Shown here: in pieces, positions 56,583 through 64,000 of the stretch | Numbering within the stretch: the stretch's first letter is position 1 | Layout: every line of letters begins with the position of its first letter | NCBI RefSeq assembly: GCF_019334805.1 | Contig: NZ_CP079822.1 | Coordinates: forward strand, 558,001-622,000 | DNA length: 64,000 bases | From: Rothia mucilaginosa | GTDB lineage: Bacteria; Actinomycetota; Actinomycetes; Actinomycetales; Micrococcaceae | Direction: 5' to 3' | Position numbers and translations under genes: made by a program | Notes under the pieces: model-generated | What the model saw: the letters and a program-made list of their open reading frames with translations, nothing else | What the model was told of the DNA's origin: nothing | Databases searched by the model: none

Positions 56583-57170
56583 TTAGAGCAGATCCTGCAG
56601 CAGCTCAATGCAGCGGTCCAGGAAAGCATCCACCTGGGATTCCTCGTAGCTGACGGTGCCCGAGGCGGGGCGGAACTTTGCGTGGCGCACCACGGAGGGG
56701 TCCAGCGGCTCTTCGCTGTTGAGCTGGGCGTACACGCGGTCGCAGATGGCGTCCACGTCGCCAACGAAGTAGCCCATGTGGCGGCGCTTGCTGGGGCGGC
56801 GGAAACGCTCACCGGCGGGGCGTTCCAGGCGGCCTGCGAGTAGCTCGCCGGTCTCTACGAGGGAGCGTTCCCAGTTGTCCAGGCCGTACGCCTCAATGTA
56901 GCGGCTGCGTTCGAGCTTGGCGAAGCGTTCCTCAATCTTTTCGAGGGCGCGGTCGACCACATCCAGCTGGTAGCCGCCGGGTTCTTCGCGGAAGACGACC
57001 TGGCGGATTCGTCGGGAGGTGTAGAGGTCTTCGGGTAGCTCGGCGGCTCCGCTGAGCTTCTCGTAGTCCTCGGCGAGGCGGGTGAACAGGCGGTCTACTT
57101 CACTGCGCTTGTAGCCGGGTTCGGTTTCTGCTGCACGGGCAAATCCGCCTCCGTGGGTGGTGCTTGCCAA
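56583..57170 (-). CDS. DivIVA-domain repeat protein
   Basis: A 195-residue protein with four DivIVA-type GY/D motifs: GYKRSEVDRLFTRL, GGYQLDVVDRALEKI, MGYFVGDVDAICDRV and VSYEESQVDAFLDRCIELL. DivIVA motifs bind curved membranes and recruit growth or division proteins. The TTG at 57170 is chosen because GAGAGGAGCC lies just upstream; the frame further up is unlike the family. It is between cdsA and dxr, a place taken by rlmN in many relatives. Confidence 0.75.
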   Translation of the reverse strand: MASTTHGGGFARAAETEPGYKRSEVDRLFTRLAEDYEKLSGAAELPEDLYTSRRIRQVVFREEPGGYQLDVVDRALEKIEERFAKLERSRYIEAYGLDNWERSLVETGELLAGRLERPAGERFRRPSKRRHMGYFVGDVDAICDRVYAQLNSEEPLDPSVVRHAKFRPASGTVSYEESQVDAFLDRCIELLQDLL

Positions 57171-57289
57171 GGTGGGCTCCTCTCGACGATTGAACTTTAA
57201 GAATACCAATGCGCAGGCTACCTGGTGCAAGGTGGGCGGGCGGCGTCTTAGATATAGCCTTTTACACCCCTCATCAACGGATACAGCAA

Positions 57290-57335
57290 AGGCGGGGCGC
57301 TCCTCCCCCCACTCGTGGGAAGAAACGCCCCGCCT
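57290..57335. terminator. terminator after cdsA
   Basis: AGGCGGGGCG pairs perfectly with CGCCCCGCCT around a 26-nt loop that contains a further short stem, 25 bp after the cdsA stop. Confidence 0.75.
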
Positions 57336-57360
57336 CCATAAGCGATAAAAGCTTCAGGCT

Positions 57361-58269
57361 TTAGAGCGGCATAATAAACCGGAAAATCAGGCAGCCAGCC
57401 GCCGCAGCGAAAAGAATCGAGTCCAGGCGATCCATCATGCCGCCGTGACCGGGCAGGATATTCGACATGTCCTTCACACCCATACGGCGCTTGAACACGG
57501 ACTCGACCAGGTCACCGGCAGTCGACGCGACCACCATGACCGCCGCCAGCGGAATAGCCCAATACCAGGGCGAACCCATGACCGCCAAGGCGATAGCACC
57601 AACAACCGCCGAACCGACGAAGGAACCAGCCAGGCCCTCCCAGCTTTTCTTCGGGGAAATCTTCGGCGCCATCGGGTGCTTACCCCAATTCACGCCGGCA
57701 ATAAAGCCGAACGTGTCATTGCAGATGGCCATCAGCAGAATCATGAGGATGCCGCGCTCGCCGTGGTCCGTCTGGAAGTAGACCATGGCAATGCCCAGCA
57801 TCAGCGGCACCCACAGCAGAGCCAGGGCGCTACCGCTCAAAGACTTACCCAGTGAGACCTGACGGTCAGCACGCACGAGAGCAGAAGAGAGCAGCAGCGC
57901 CAGCAGGCTCACCGCCAGGGCGATGCCCAGCCCGGTAAAACCGAACAGGAAAGACACCACCACAATCGCGCCAGACAGGGCACCCAGCAGGTATTCCGGG
58001 ATGCCGTAGCCGCGGCGGGTATTGAGCACGTGCCCAATTTCCCAGGCGCCCAGGCCAGCCGCGGCAGCTGCAAGCGCCACAAAAATCGGCTGGTAAATCA
58101 GGCCCAGCACCAATAGCACGCCGAAACCGACGCCCACACTAATGGCGGCGGGCAGGTTACGGCCAGCTTTGGCGCTGCGCGACTTCACCGGCGTTGCAGC
58201 GGTCTGCGGGCTCGGCTGTGGAGCAGGCGGCGTGCCTCTCTCTTCTTTCGCTTCTTTGCGTGTACTCAT
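57361..58269 (-). CDS. cdsA: phosphatidate cytidylyltransferase
   Basis: CdsA makes CDP-diacylglycerol, the precursor of phospholipids including the product of pgsA. The C-terminal signature is exact (SVFKRRMGVKDMSNILPGHGG followed by MMDRLD), after about eight membrane segments. A polar N-terminal tail of about 35 residues precedes the first segment. It starts 6 bp after the frr stop. Confidence 0.96.
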   Translation of the reverse strand: MSTRKEAKEERGTPPAPQPSPQTAATPVKSRSAKAGRNLPAAISVGVGFGVLLVLGLIYQPIFVALAAAAAGLGAWEIGHVLNTRRGYGIPEYLLGALSGAIVVVSFLFGFTGLGIALAVSLLALLLSSALVRADRQVSLGKSLSGSALALLWVPLMLGIAMVYFQTDHGERGILMILLMAICNDTFGFIAGVNWGKHPMAPKISPKKSWEGLAGSFVGSAVVGAIALAVMGSPWYWAIPLAAVMVVASTAGDLVESVFKRRMGVKDMSNILPGHGGMMDRLDSILFAAAAGCLIFRFIMPL

Positions 58270-58275
58270 TAGGGT

Positions 58276-58833
58276 TTAGACCTCGAGCAGTTCAGCTTCC
58301 TTGTGCTTGTACAGTGCGTCGACCTGGTCGATGTGCTTCTTGGTCTGTGCGTCCAGTTCCTTCTCAGCACGTGCGCCTTCGTCTTCACCGATTTCGCTGT
58401 CCTTGACCAGCTTGTCAATAGCGGTCTTAGCGTGGCGGCGAACGTTACGGATGGAGATACGAGCCTCTTCAGCCTTGTGGTTGACGAGCTTGGTGTATTC
58501 CTTACGGCGCTCAGCGGTCATTTCGGGCATGACAACGCGGATAGCTGCACCGTCGTTGCTGGGGTTAACACCCAGGTCGGAGTCACGCAGAGCCTTCTCG
58601 ATAGCTGCCAGTGCGGTCACGTCGAAGGGAACGATCTTGACGGTACGTGCGTCCTCAACGTTGAAGGACACCAGCTGCTGCAGCGGGGTCGGTGCACCGT
58701 AGTACTCTGCGGTCAGGCCGCTGAAGATTGCGGGGTTCACACGACCGGTACGAACCTTAGCGAACTCAGTCTTGGTTGCTTCGATGGTCTTTTCCATCTT
58801 CTCGCCGGCTTCGGCAAGGATTTCTTCGATCAC
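58276..58833 (-). CDS. frr: ribosome recycling factor
   Basis: RRF frees ribosomes after termination. With the GTG at 58833 it has exactly the usual 185 residues, starting VIEEILAEAGEKMEKTIEAT and containing VRTGRVNPAIFSGLTAEYYGAPTPL and EMTAERRKEYTKLVNHKAEEARISIRNVRRHA. GGAG lies 8 bases upstream; a longer frame to 58887 adds no family similarity. It lies between pyrH and cdsA as usual. Confidence 0.97.
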   Translation of the reverse strand: MIEEILAEAGEKMEKTIEATKTEFAKVRTGRVNPAIFSGLTAEYYGAPTPLQQLVSFNVEDARTVKIVPFDVTALAAIEKALRDSDLGVNPSNDGAAIRVVMPEMTAERRKEYTKLVNHKAEEARISIRNVRRHAKTAIDKLVKDSEIGEDEGARAEKELDAQTKKHIDQVDALYKHKEAELLEV

Positions 58834-58998
58834 GAAAGGATCTCCTTTGTCGGAATTCTGGGGTGCCAGAATTGTCGGTGGGCGCACGCTCAGCCCTCAT
58901 GATTTCTCACCGGTTCGCGGCGCATCCGAGGCGAAAACCTAACGAATAACGCGAAGTCGGCGGGAAAGAGGCAGAACGTCTTGTTTGATATAAGTCTA

Positions 58999-59127
58999 GA
59001 CGGTACCGGCGGGCATAAGCGAGTTTTAGCGCTTACCCGCGCGGTACCGTCCAGAATAAGTCCGCACCATCAGGCACGGTCACAGTGTGAGGGGGCGTTC
59101 CGCACGCCCCGCCCTAAAAATTTAGGG
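58999..59127 (-). terminator. three hairpins between pyrH and frr
   Basis: The first after pyrH is CCCTAAA-AAT-TTAGGG at 59112-59127; then GGGGCG...CGCCCC at 59093-59112. A longer stem lies at 58999-59051, with 10-bp GACGGTACCG/CGGTACCGTC arms. Together they probably reduce readthrough into frr. Confidence 0.6.
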
Positions 59128-59128
59128 G

Positions 59129-59872
59129 TTAGCGAGTAACGAGGGTACCCATCTTCTCGCCCAGGATTGCGCGGGTCACGTTACCGTCACCCTGCATGCC
59201 GAACACGCGCATGGTCACGTTGTTGTCGCGGCACAGGGAGAACGCGGTCTGATCCAGCACGCGGATGTTACGCTGCATCGCCTCATCGTAGGTGAGGTTG
59301 TACAGGCGCTCAGCGTTGGGGTCCTTGTTCGGGTCAGCAGTGTAGATGCCGTCCACGCCGTTCTTAGCGACCAGAACCTCGTCTGCATGGATTTCCAGGG
59401 CGCGCTGAGCAGCCACAGTGTCGGTGGAGAAGTAGGGCAGACCCGCACCAGCACCGAAGATCACGACGCGGTCCTTCTGCATGTGGCGGATCGCGCGGCG
59501 AGGAATGTAAGTCTCAGCAACCTGCGGCATGGTGATAGCGGACTGAACGCGGGTGTCAATACCCTCCTGCTCCAGGAAGTCCTGCAGAGCCAGGGAGTTC
59601 ATCACGGTGCCGAGCATACCCATGTAGTCTGCACGGGAGCGGTCCATACCCGCCTGAGAGAGTTCAGCACCGCGGAAGAAGTTGCCGCCACCAATCACGA
59701 TGGAGGTCTCAACTTCGCCAACGGTTGCGGCGATCTGCTTAGCGATGCTGCGCACGACCTCGGTAGAAATACCGACTTCGCCGCCACCAAAAACCTCACC
59801 GGAAAGCTTGAGCAAAACGCGGCGGCGGCCGGTTTCGTCACGGTGCATCGGGCGGGGATTCGCTTCAGTCAT
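59129..59872 (-). CDS. pyrH: UMP kinase
   Basis: PyrH phosphorylates UMP in pyrimidine synthesis. The amino-acid-kinase-fold motifs are [46 protein letters not shown] and [15 protein letters not shown], then [20 protein letters not shown]. The 247 residues are standard. GGAGGAACC precedes the ATG. It lies between tsf and frr. Confidence 0.97.
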   Translation of the reverse strand: MTEANPRPMHRDETGRRRVLLKLSGEVFGGGEVGISTEVVRSIAKQIAATVGEVETSIVIGGGNFFRGAELSQAGMDRSRADYMGMLGTVMNSLALQDFLEQEGIDTRVQSAITMPQVAETYIPRRAIRHMQKDRVVIFGAGAGLPYFSTDTVAAQRALEIHADEVLVAKNGVDGIYTADPNKDPNAERLYNLTYDEAMQRNIRVLDQTAFSLCRDNNVTMRVFGMQGDGNVTRAILGEKMGTLVTR

Positions 59873-59955
59873 GGTTCCTCCAGTGGCTTACCTAGGGGTT
59901 GTTATAGGTGATCGGGGCGGACTCCTGCCGCCTAGTCCTTATCAAGGATACAGCA

Positions 59956-59990
59956 AAGCCGGGTAGCCACCAGTGGTGACTACCCGGCTT
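59956..59990 (-). terminator. terminator of tsf
   Basis: AAGCCGGGTAG pairs perfectly with CTACCCGGCTT, with inner ACC/GGT pairing, 78 bp after the tsf stop; TTTG follows on the minus strand. Confidence 0.8.
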
Positions 59991-60067
59991 CAGGCTATAA
60001 TCCCAACCTCATACGATTTCCCTTACCGGGAACCCGCAATACGGGAGGGCAGAACTGCAGCGAGTCC

Positions 60068-60898
60068 TTATGCGCCCACGCGGAAACGTGCGAATGCGGT
60101 AGCGGTTGCGCCAGCCTCGGACAGAACCTGTGCGACAGACTTCTTGGAGTCCTTCGCGAAGTCCTGATCGAGCAGGGTGTTCTCCTTGAAGAAGCCCTTC
60201 AGGCGACCCTCAACGATCTTGTCCAGAATCTTCTCGGGCTTGCCCTCAGCGATTGCGGTCTCGCGAGCAACGCGCTTCTCGGTCTCAATCTGGTCTGCGG
60301 GGATGGACTCGGAATCCAGGTACTTGGGGCTCATTGCAGCAATGTGCACTGCAACGTCGTGTGCGATCTCGTCGGTGTTCTCACCGGAGACAGCCAGCAG
60401 AACGCCAACCTGTGCCGGCAGGTCCTTGGAGGTCTTGTGCAGGTAAACTGCAACGTTCTCGCCCTCAACGCGTGCAACGCGGCGGACAACGATCTTCTCG
60501 CCGAGCAGTGCACCAGCGTCGGTGGTCAGCTCCTCAACGGTCTTGCCCTCGTAGGATGCAGCCTGCAGCTCTTCCAGGGTGGAAGCGTTAGCAGCAATAG
60601 CAGCCTCGAGCACGTTCTGGCCGAAAGCGATGAAGGGGTCGGACTTTGCCACGAAGTCGGTCTCGGAGTTGACCTCAACCATGTAGCCAACGCCGTTCTC
60701 AACGCGTGCAGCCACCAGGCCCTCAGCGGTTGCGCGACCCTCGCGCTTGGTGATGCCCTTCAGACCCTTAACGCGGATGATCTCGGCAGCCTTCTGCTGG
60801 TCGCCGTTAGCCTCGTCCAGAGCCTTCTTGACGTCGAGCATACCTGCGCCGGTCTTCTCGCGCAGTGCCTTGATGTCTGCTGCGGTGTAGTTCGCCAT
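60068..60898 (-). CDS. tsf: elongation factor Ts
   Basis: EF-Ts recycles EF-Tu. With the ATG at 60898 (AAGGAGTTCACA upstream) it has 276 residues, starting ANYTAADIKALREKTGAGMLDVKKALDEANGD, a UBA-like domain, then the TDFVAKSDPF motif and core repeats with AVSGENTDEIAHDVAVHIAAM. A longer frame to 61021 lacks similarity. It follows rpsB as in most bacteria. Confidence 0.97.
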   Translation of the reverse strand: MANYTAADIKALREKTGAGMLDVKKALDEANGDQQKAAEIIRVKGLKGITKREGRATAEGLVAARVENGVGYMVEVNSETDFVAKSDPFIAFGQNVLEAAIAANASTLEELQAASYEGKTVEELTTDAGALLGEKIVVRRVARVEGENVAVYLHKTSKDLPAQVGVLLAVSGENTDEIAHDVAVHIAAMSPKYLDSESIPADQIETEKRVARETAIAEGKPEKILDKIVEGRLKGFFKENTLLDQDFAKDSKKSVAQVLSEAGATATAFARFRVGA

Positions 60899-60955
60899 TG
60901 TGAACTCCTTGTGTTGCTGTAATAAATCGGGATGACATCCCGGTGGTACAAATGG

Positions 60956-60994
60956 CGGACGGCGCCGCGCCCAGGTCAGGGCGGGCGCCGTCCG
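60956..60994 (-). terminator. rpsB-tsf intercistronic hairpin
   Basis: CGGACGGCGCC pairs perfectly with GGCGCCGTCCG around a 17-nt loop. It is between rpsB and tsf and lacks a T-run, so attenuation rather than full termination is likely. Confidence 0.6.
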
Positions 60995-61051
60995 AACGTG
61001 GTCCCCGCAGGCGGGGGCCACAAAGCATAAAGCTTAGTGGGCTAAGAAAGC

Positions 61052-61849
61052 TTACTTAGCTGCCTCTTCAGCCTGTGCAGCCTCGTGCTGCTCCAGGAGC
61101 TCGCGCTCCCAAGCTGCCATGGGCTCCTCAGCTGCTTCAGCCTTGCCGTTCTTCTTAGCGTTGCGCTCGATCAGGCCGGCTGCCACTGCGTCAGCAATCA
61201 CGCGGGTGAGCAGGTTGACGGAGCGGATAGCGTCGTCGTTACCGGGGATCGGGAAAGCAACCTCGTCGGGGTCGCAGTTGGTGTCGAGGATAGCAACAAC
61301 GGGGATGCCCAGCTTCTGAGCCTCGTTAACTGCCAGGTGCTCCTTCTTGGTGTCAACAACCCACAGGAGGGAGGGAACCTTGGACAGGTTACGGATACCG
61401 CCGAGGGTCTTCTCGAGCTTCTCGAACTCGCGACGCATGAGGAGCAGTTCCTTCTTGGTGTAGCGAGAACCTGCTACATCGTCGAAGTCAATCTGCTCGA
61501 GTTCCTTCATGCGCTCGATGCTCTTGGAGATGGTGCTGAAGTTGGTCAGCATACCACCGAGCCAGCGGTGGTTCACGTAGGGCATGTTCACGCGGGTTGC
61601 CTGCTCAGCGATAACTTCCTGAGCCTGCTTCTTGGTACCCACGAACAGGATGTTGCCACCGTGTGCGACGGTCGACTTAACAGCCTCGTATGCCTTGTCG
61701 ATGAAGGCGAGGGACTGCTGCAGGTCGATGATGTAGATGCCGTTGCGCTCGGTCAGGATGAAACGCTTCATCTTGGGGTTCCAACGGCGGGTCTGGTGAC
61801 CGAAGTGAACGCCGGAGTCCAGCATTTCACGCATAGTTACGACGGGCAT
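61052..61849 (-). CDS. rpsB: 30S ribosomal protein S2
   Basis: S2 binds the 30S head. The 265-residue protein has [57 protein letters not shown] and [15 protein letters not shown]. The C-terminal tail is acidic and Ala-rich. AAAGGAGACGAC precedes the ATG. It starts rpsB-tsf-pyrH-frr. Confidence 0.98.
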   Translation of the reverse strand: MPVVTMREMLDSGVHFGHQTRRWNPKMKRFILTERNGIYIIDLQQSLAFIDKAYEAVKSTVAHGGNILFVGTKKQAQEVIAEQATRVNMPYVNHRWLGGMLTNFSTISKSIERMKELEQIDFDDVAGSRYTKKELLLMRREFEKLEKTLGGIRNLSKVPSLLWVVDTKKEHLAVNEAQKLGIPVVAILDTNCDPDEVAFPIPGNDDAIRSVNLLTRVIADAVAAGLIERNAKKNGKAEAAEEPMAAWERELLEQHEAAQAEEAAK

Positions 61850-62189
61850 GTCGTCTCCTTTGTGGTGCCGCGCGGACCTCCCATTCGGGCTAGCCCAACG
61901 CGCGCATAGTAGTTATCAGTTTTTCCTGGCGGCGGTTAGCGTTCACGGTTACCCGTTCAGCTCAGGCCCTAACCACCCCGTATGGGTGGACCGAAGGTCC
62001 CTTATCGGCTCCCCATGTGAGGATGCCGCTCACGCCGCGCGTCGTCAGTGGTACTGTGCGGAATCCCTTGAAGAGGGAGAATACCCGCGCAGGCACACTG
62101 CAATACGACATTGTACCGTATATTCCGCGATTAATCCGCCGGGTTGGGGTTAAAACCTGCGCGGGCGGTGCGGGTGTGTGCAGGGGCAC

Positions 62190-62198
62190 TGTGGATAA
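62190..62198 (-). promoter_or_regulatory. DnaA box 1
   Basis: TGTGGATAA is the reverse complement of TTATCCACA, a perfect DnaA-box consensus. It is 94 bp upstream of the M23 start. Confidence 0.6.
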
Positions 62199-62224
62199 AG
62201 GATTTTAAGGCGCAAACAGCGGGG

Positions 62225-62233
62225 TTATCCACA
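62225..62233 (+). promoter_or_regulatory. DnaA box 2
   Basis: A perfect TTATCCACA lies in the opposite orientation, 35 bp from box 1. Confidence 0.6.
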
Positions 62234-62283
62234 ATTTTTCGTGAGGCGCTGCGGGGCGGGGCGATTCGTGATGTGCTCAGAAG

Positions 62284-62997
62284 ATGAAGCAGAACATGAA
62301 GACATTAGAGGGAACGCTACGGCACACAATCCTGGTGGTGTGCTGCCTACTGGGTGCACTTGCGAGTGCGGGTGGGCAGGGCTACGCGGGTAGTCAGGGT
62401 TATTCGAGCTGGATCAGTTCTACAGACGGGGCAGGTTTCGCAGAGGGTGCCACCTCAAGTGCGCACGTTCCCAACAGCGCACAAGTTCCCGGCACCGTTG
62501 AGCTCGCCGCGAGCCAACTACGCTACCGCTCCCCCACCGCCGAATCCAGACCGCAGGTAATCCGCCCCTTTGAGAAGCCCACCCAACGCTGGAGCGCCGG
62601 GCACCGCGGCGTGGACCTTGCCGTGCCCGAGAACGACCGGCGCGTCTACGCACCGGCACCGGGAAAAGTGGTTTTCAGCGGCACGGTCGTCAACCGCAAA
62701 GTACTGGTCCTTGCGCATCCGGATGGGCGGCGCAGCACCTTCGAGCCCATGGACGAAGCACTCCCGGTCGGCACCACCGTTGCAGCCGGCGAGGTCATCG
62801 GAACCGTCGCAGTCACGGCGGGCGGCACCGGCGAGCGCCCCTACCGGCGATGCTCCACCGCGTGCTTGTACTGGGGTGTACGACAGGGAGGCGCCCGCGG
62901 GGACGGTAGCGGCAAGACCGCCGAGTACATCAATCCCATGAGCCTGCTGGGGTCGAAGGAGCCGAGCATTTTGCTTCCAGTGCCGGGCGGATATTAG
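62284..62997 (+). CDS. M23-family (LytM) protein with a missing metal ligand
   Basis: A 237-residue protein with a signal-type segment (HTILVVCCLLGALASAGG) and a LytM domain (RPFEKPTQRWSAGHRGVDLAVP, VYAPAPGKVVFSGTVVN, VLAHPDGRRSTFEPM). These proteins are usually glycyl-glycine or DD-endopeptidases. The first motif has His and Asp (HRGVD). The expected C-terminal motif LHWGxR reads LYWGVRQG here, so the last zinc ligand is tyrosine. It may be an inactive LytM factor that activates other enzymes. It is divergent from rpsB. Confidence 0.85.
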   Translation: MKQNMKTLEGTLRHTILVVCCLLGALASAGGQGYAGSQGYSSWISSTDGAGFAEGATSSAHVPNSAQVPGTVELAASQLRYRSPTAESRPQVIRPFEKPTQRWSAGHRGVDLAVPENDRRVYAPAPGKVVFSGTVVNRKVLVLAHPDGRRSTFEPMDEALPVGTTVAAGEVIGTVAVTAGGTGERPYRRCSTACLYWGVRQGGARGDGSGKTAEYINPMSLLGSKEPSILLPVPGGY

Positions 62998-63030
62998 GCG
63001 CGGGTACTGGATATTAGGCTCGGGTACTGG
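62991..63030 (+). repeat. 20-bp tandem repeat at the M23 stop codon
   Basis: Two copies of ATATTAGGCKCGGGTACTGG, one mismatch apart. The first copy includes the stop codon. Confidence 0.85.
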
Positions 63031-63058
63031 CGCCGAGCATGGGCAGAAGCAGATACAG

Positions 63059-63100
63059 CTGTGGCCCGTCACCTCCGGGAAAGGAGGCAACGGGCCGCAG
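63059..63100. terminator. bidirectional terminator between M23 gene and last membrane protein
   Basis: CTGTGGCCCGT pairs with ACGGGCCGCAG (one mismatch) and CCTCC with GGAGG inside, between convergent genes. Confidence 0.8.
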
Positions 63101-63148
63101 GAGCCAGTCTAAGTTGTGCTCACTAGCGTAGGCGCTAGAGGTAGCTAC

Positions 63149-64000
63149 TTACTGGAGGACGTCACCGTCAACAGCACCGAACTGGTTCGGCTGAGTGGGC
63201 TGAACCGGTTGCTCAGTCGGAGGGATATAGGCCGGCATTGCCTTGGTCGGTTCAGTCTCACCGTAGTTCAAGCCCTGCTGCGGGGTGAACACCTGAGTCG
63301 GCGAATCATCACCGACAGTGTAGGCGTTGTTCTGTGCGGGGTAACCGGGCTGAGCAGTGTAACCGCCCTGTGCCGGGTAACCATTCTGAGCCGGGTAGCC
63401 GTTCTGTGCATCAGCCTGGGTTGCACCGTAACCGGTTGCAACACCCGCAGCTGCACCCAGTGCAGCAGCCGAAGCGGCACGACGCTCACGGCCCTTCGCA
63501 CGAGCCGCCGCGATCTTCTTGCGGAAGACGAAGAGCAGAACCAGGATGAGCAGCAGCAGACCCACGATGATTGCATCCACAATTACATCGGTCATGCTCA
63601 GACCGGACACCGGAACAGTCAAGGCGTTACCGCTAAACACACCGTTCTCACTCTTGATGCTCAGCTCACCACCATTAACGGTGAACTGCACACCGGCACG
63701 CGCCAAATCGTAGTTGAGGGTGTTCACTTTCTGCTGGTCCAGCGAGGAGAAGGTCGGTGCCTTGAAAGTGAGCTCGTAAGGAACACGGTAGTAGTTACCC
63801 AGCTTCTGAGCGAGCTTAATATCCGGCTTCAGAGTGTAGTCGGAGCCGAAGGGGTGGTAGCCACCGGGGCGGGTGACGGTCACCTTCGATTCGGGCAGGT
63901 ACTCGTTCAGTCGCTGGTTGAACTCGGCTTCGTCCTTACCGCGAACCTTCACGCTCACGATGGTGGCATCGCCGTCCTGACGAACCTCGGTCTCGTCATT
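63149..64000 (-). CDS. membrane-anchored protein with Gln/Tyr/Pro repeat tail, N-terminus off the right edge
   Basis: The frame is open to the window edge; the first GTG inside is at 63958, but the coding frame continues upstream (ATIVSVKVRGKDEAEFNQRL), so the start is missing. The visible part has an extracellular-type domain, one membrane segment (DVIVDAIIVGLLLLILVLLFVF), a basic stretch (RKKIAAARAKGRERR) and then a cytosolic-side tail. The tail holds four or so copies of a PAQNGYPAQ/GGYTAQPG unit and a C-terminal Pro/Thr/Gln-rich part. The domain resembles LppM-type actinobacterial proteins, but I am not certain. It is convergent with the M23 gene. Confidence 0.6.
   Translation of the reverse strand, partial: NDETEVRQDGDATIVSVKVRGKDEAEFNQRLNEYLPESKVTVTRPGGYHPFGSDYTLKPDIKLAQKLGNYYRVPYELTFKAPTFSSLDQQKVNTLNYDLARAGVQFTVNGGELSIKSENGVFSGNALTVPVSGLSMTDVIVDAIIVGLLLLILVLLFVFRKKIAAARAKGRERRAASAAALGAAAGVATGYGATQADAQNGYPAQNGYPAQGGYTAQPGYPAQNNAYTVGDDSPTQVFTPQQGLNYGETEPTKAMPAYIPPTEQPVQPTQPNQFGAVDGDVLQ

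Larger units (their letters stand above)
61850..62283. other. divergent region between rpsB and M23 gene, no gene seen
   Basis: This 434-bp gap should hold the rpsB promoter and the start region of the M23 gene. Two perfect 9-bp DnaA boxes lie at 62190-62198 and 62225-62233. Short frames seen here are of low quality. I see no S2-binding motif that I can name. Confidence 0.6.

Noticed and set aside
62161..62260. DnaA boxes as the replication origin
   Set aside because: Only two boxes are present, there is no A+T-rich unwinding element, and dnaA/dnaN/rpmH are not nearby.

Overview
The window reads as a chromosomal segment of a high-GC Gram-positive actinobacterium, most likely a Micrococcaceae member close to Rothia (R. 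mucilaginosa-like). This is inferred from family resemblance and gene order (dapB-dapA-rnj-ftsK-pgsA-cinA-clgR-recA-recX-miaB-miaA-dapF-hflX, and ribF-truB-rbfA-infB-ylxR-nusA-rimP-proS-GNAT-ispG-rseP-dxr-cdsA-frr-pyrH-tsf-rpsB); no database search was possible. No tRNA, rRNA, CRISPR array, integrase or transposase was seen. Almost all genes lie on the minus strand. The exceptions are a methyltransferase, a kinase-like gene, an OatA-type acyltransferase and an M23 peptidase.

1-25 kb: hflX (cut by the left edge), a small methyltransferase, dapF, an A+T-richer membrane acyltransferase that looks inserted, miaA-miaB, a kinase-like gene, recX with a very long N-terminal extension, recA with a PafBC/ClpR-type promoter, a DUF3046 gene, clgR, cinA/pncC, pgsA, ftsK, RNase J, and dapA/dapB with a membrane gene between them. 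The theme is DNA repair, tRNA modification, lysine/diaminopimelate synthesis and division.

25-36 kb: an M16 peptidase, pnp and rpsO, then a probable accessory block (amino acid permease, small membrane protein, nucleosidase-luxS pair), then ribF and a small membrane protein.

36-49.5 kb: translation cluster truB-rbfA-infB-ylxR-nusA-rimP, then proS, a GNAT gene, ispG and the site-2 protease rseP.

49.5-55.1 kb: the most unusual region. Two roughly 285-bp direct repeats with inverted ends and internal stem-loops bracket four genes: a MacB-type ABC exporter, its membrane adaptor, a lipoprotein and a secreted I36/crystallin-like protein. The block sits between rseP and dxr, which are normally adjacent. 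The I36-lipoprotein pair has a near-consensus promoter and a palindrome over the predicted start of transcription. The four genes look like one envelope or export system carried as a cassette.

55.1-64 kb: dxr, a DivIVA-repeat gene, cdsA, frr, pyrH, tsf, rpsB, then a divergent M23 peptidase that lacks an expected metal-binding histidine and has two DnaA boxes upstream, and a membrane protein cut by the right edge.
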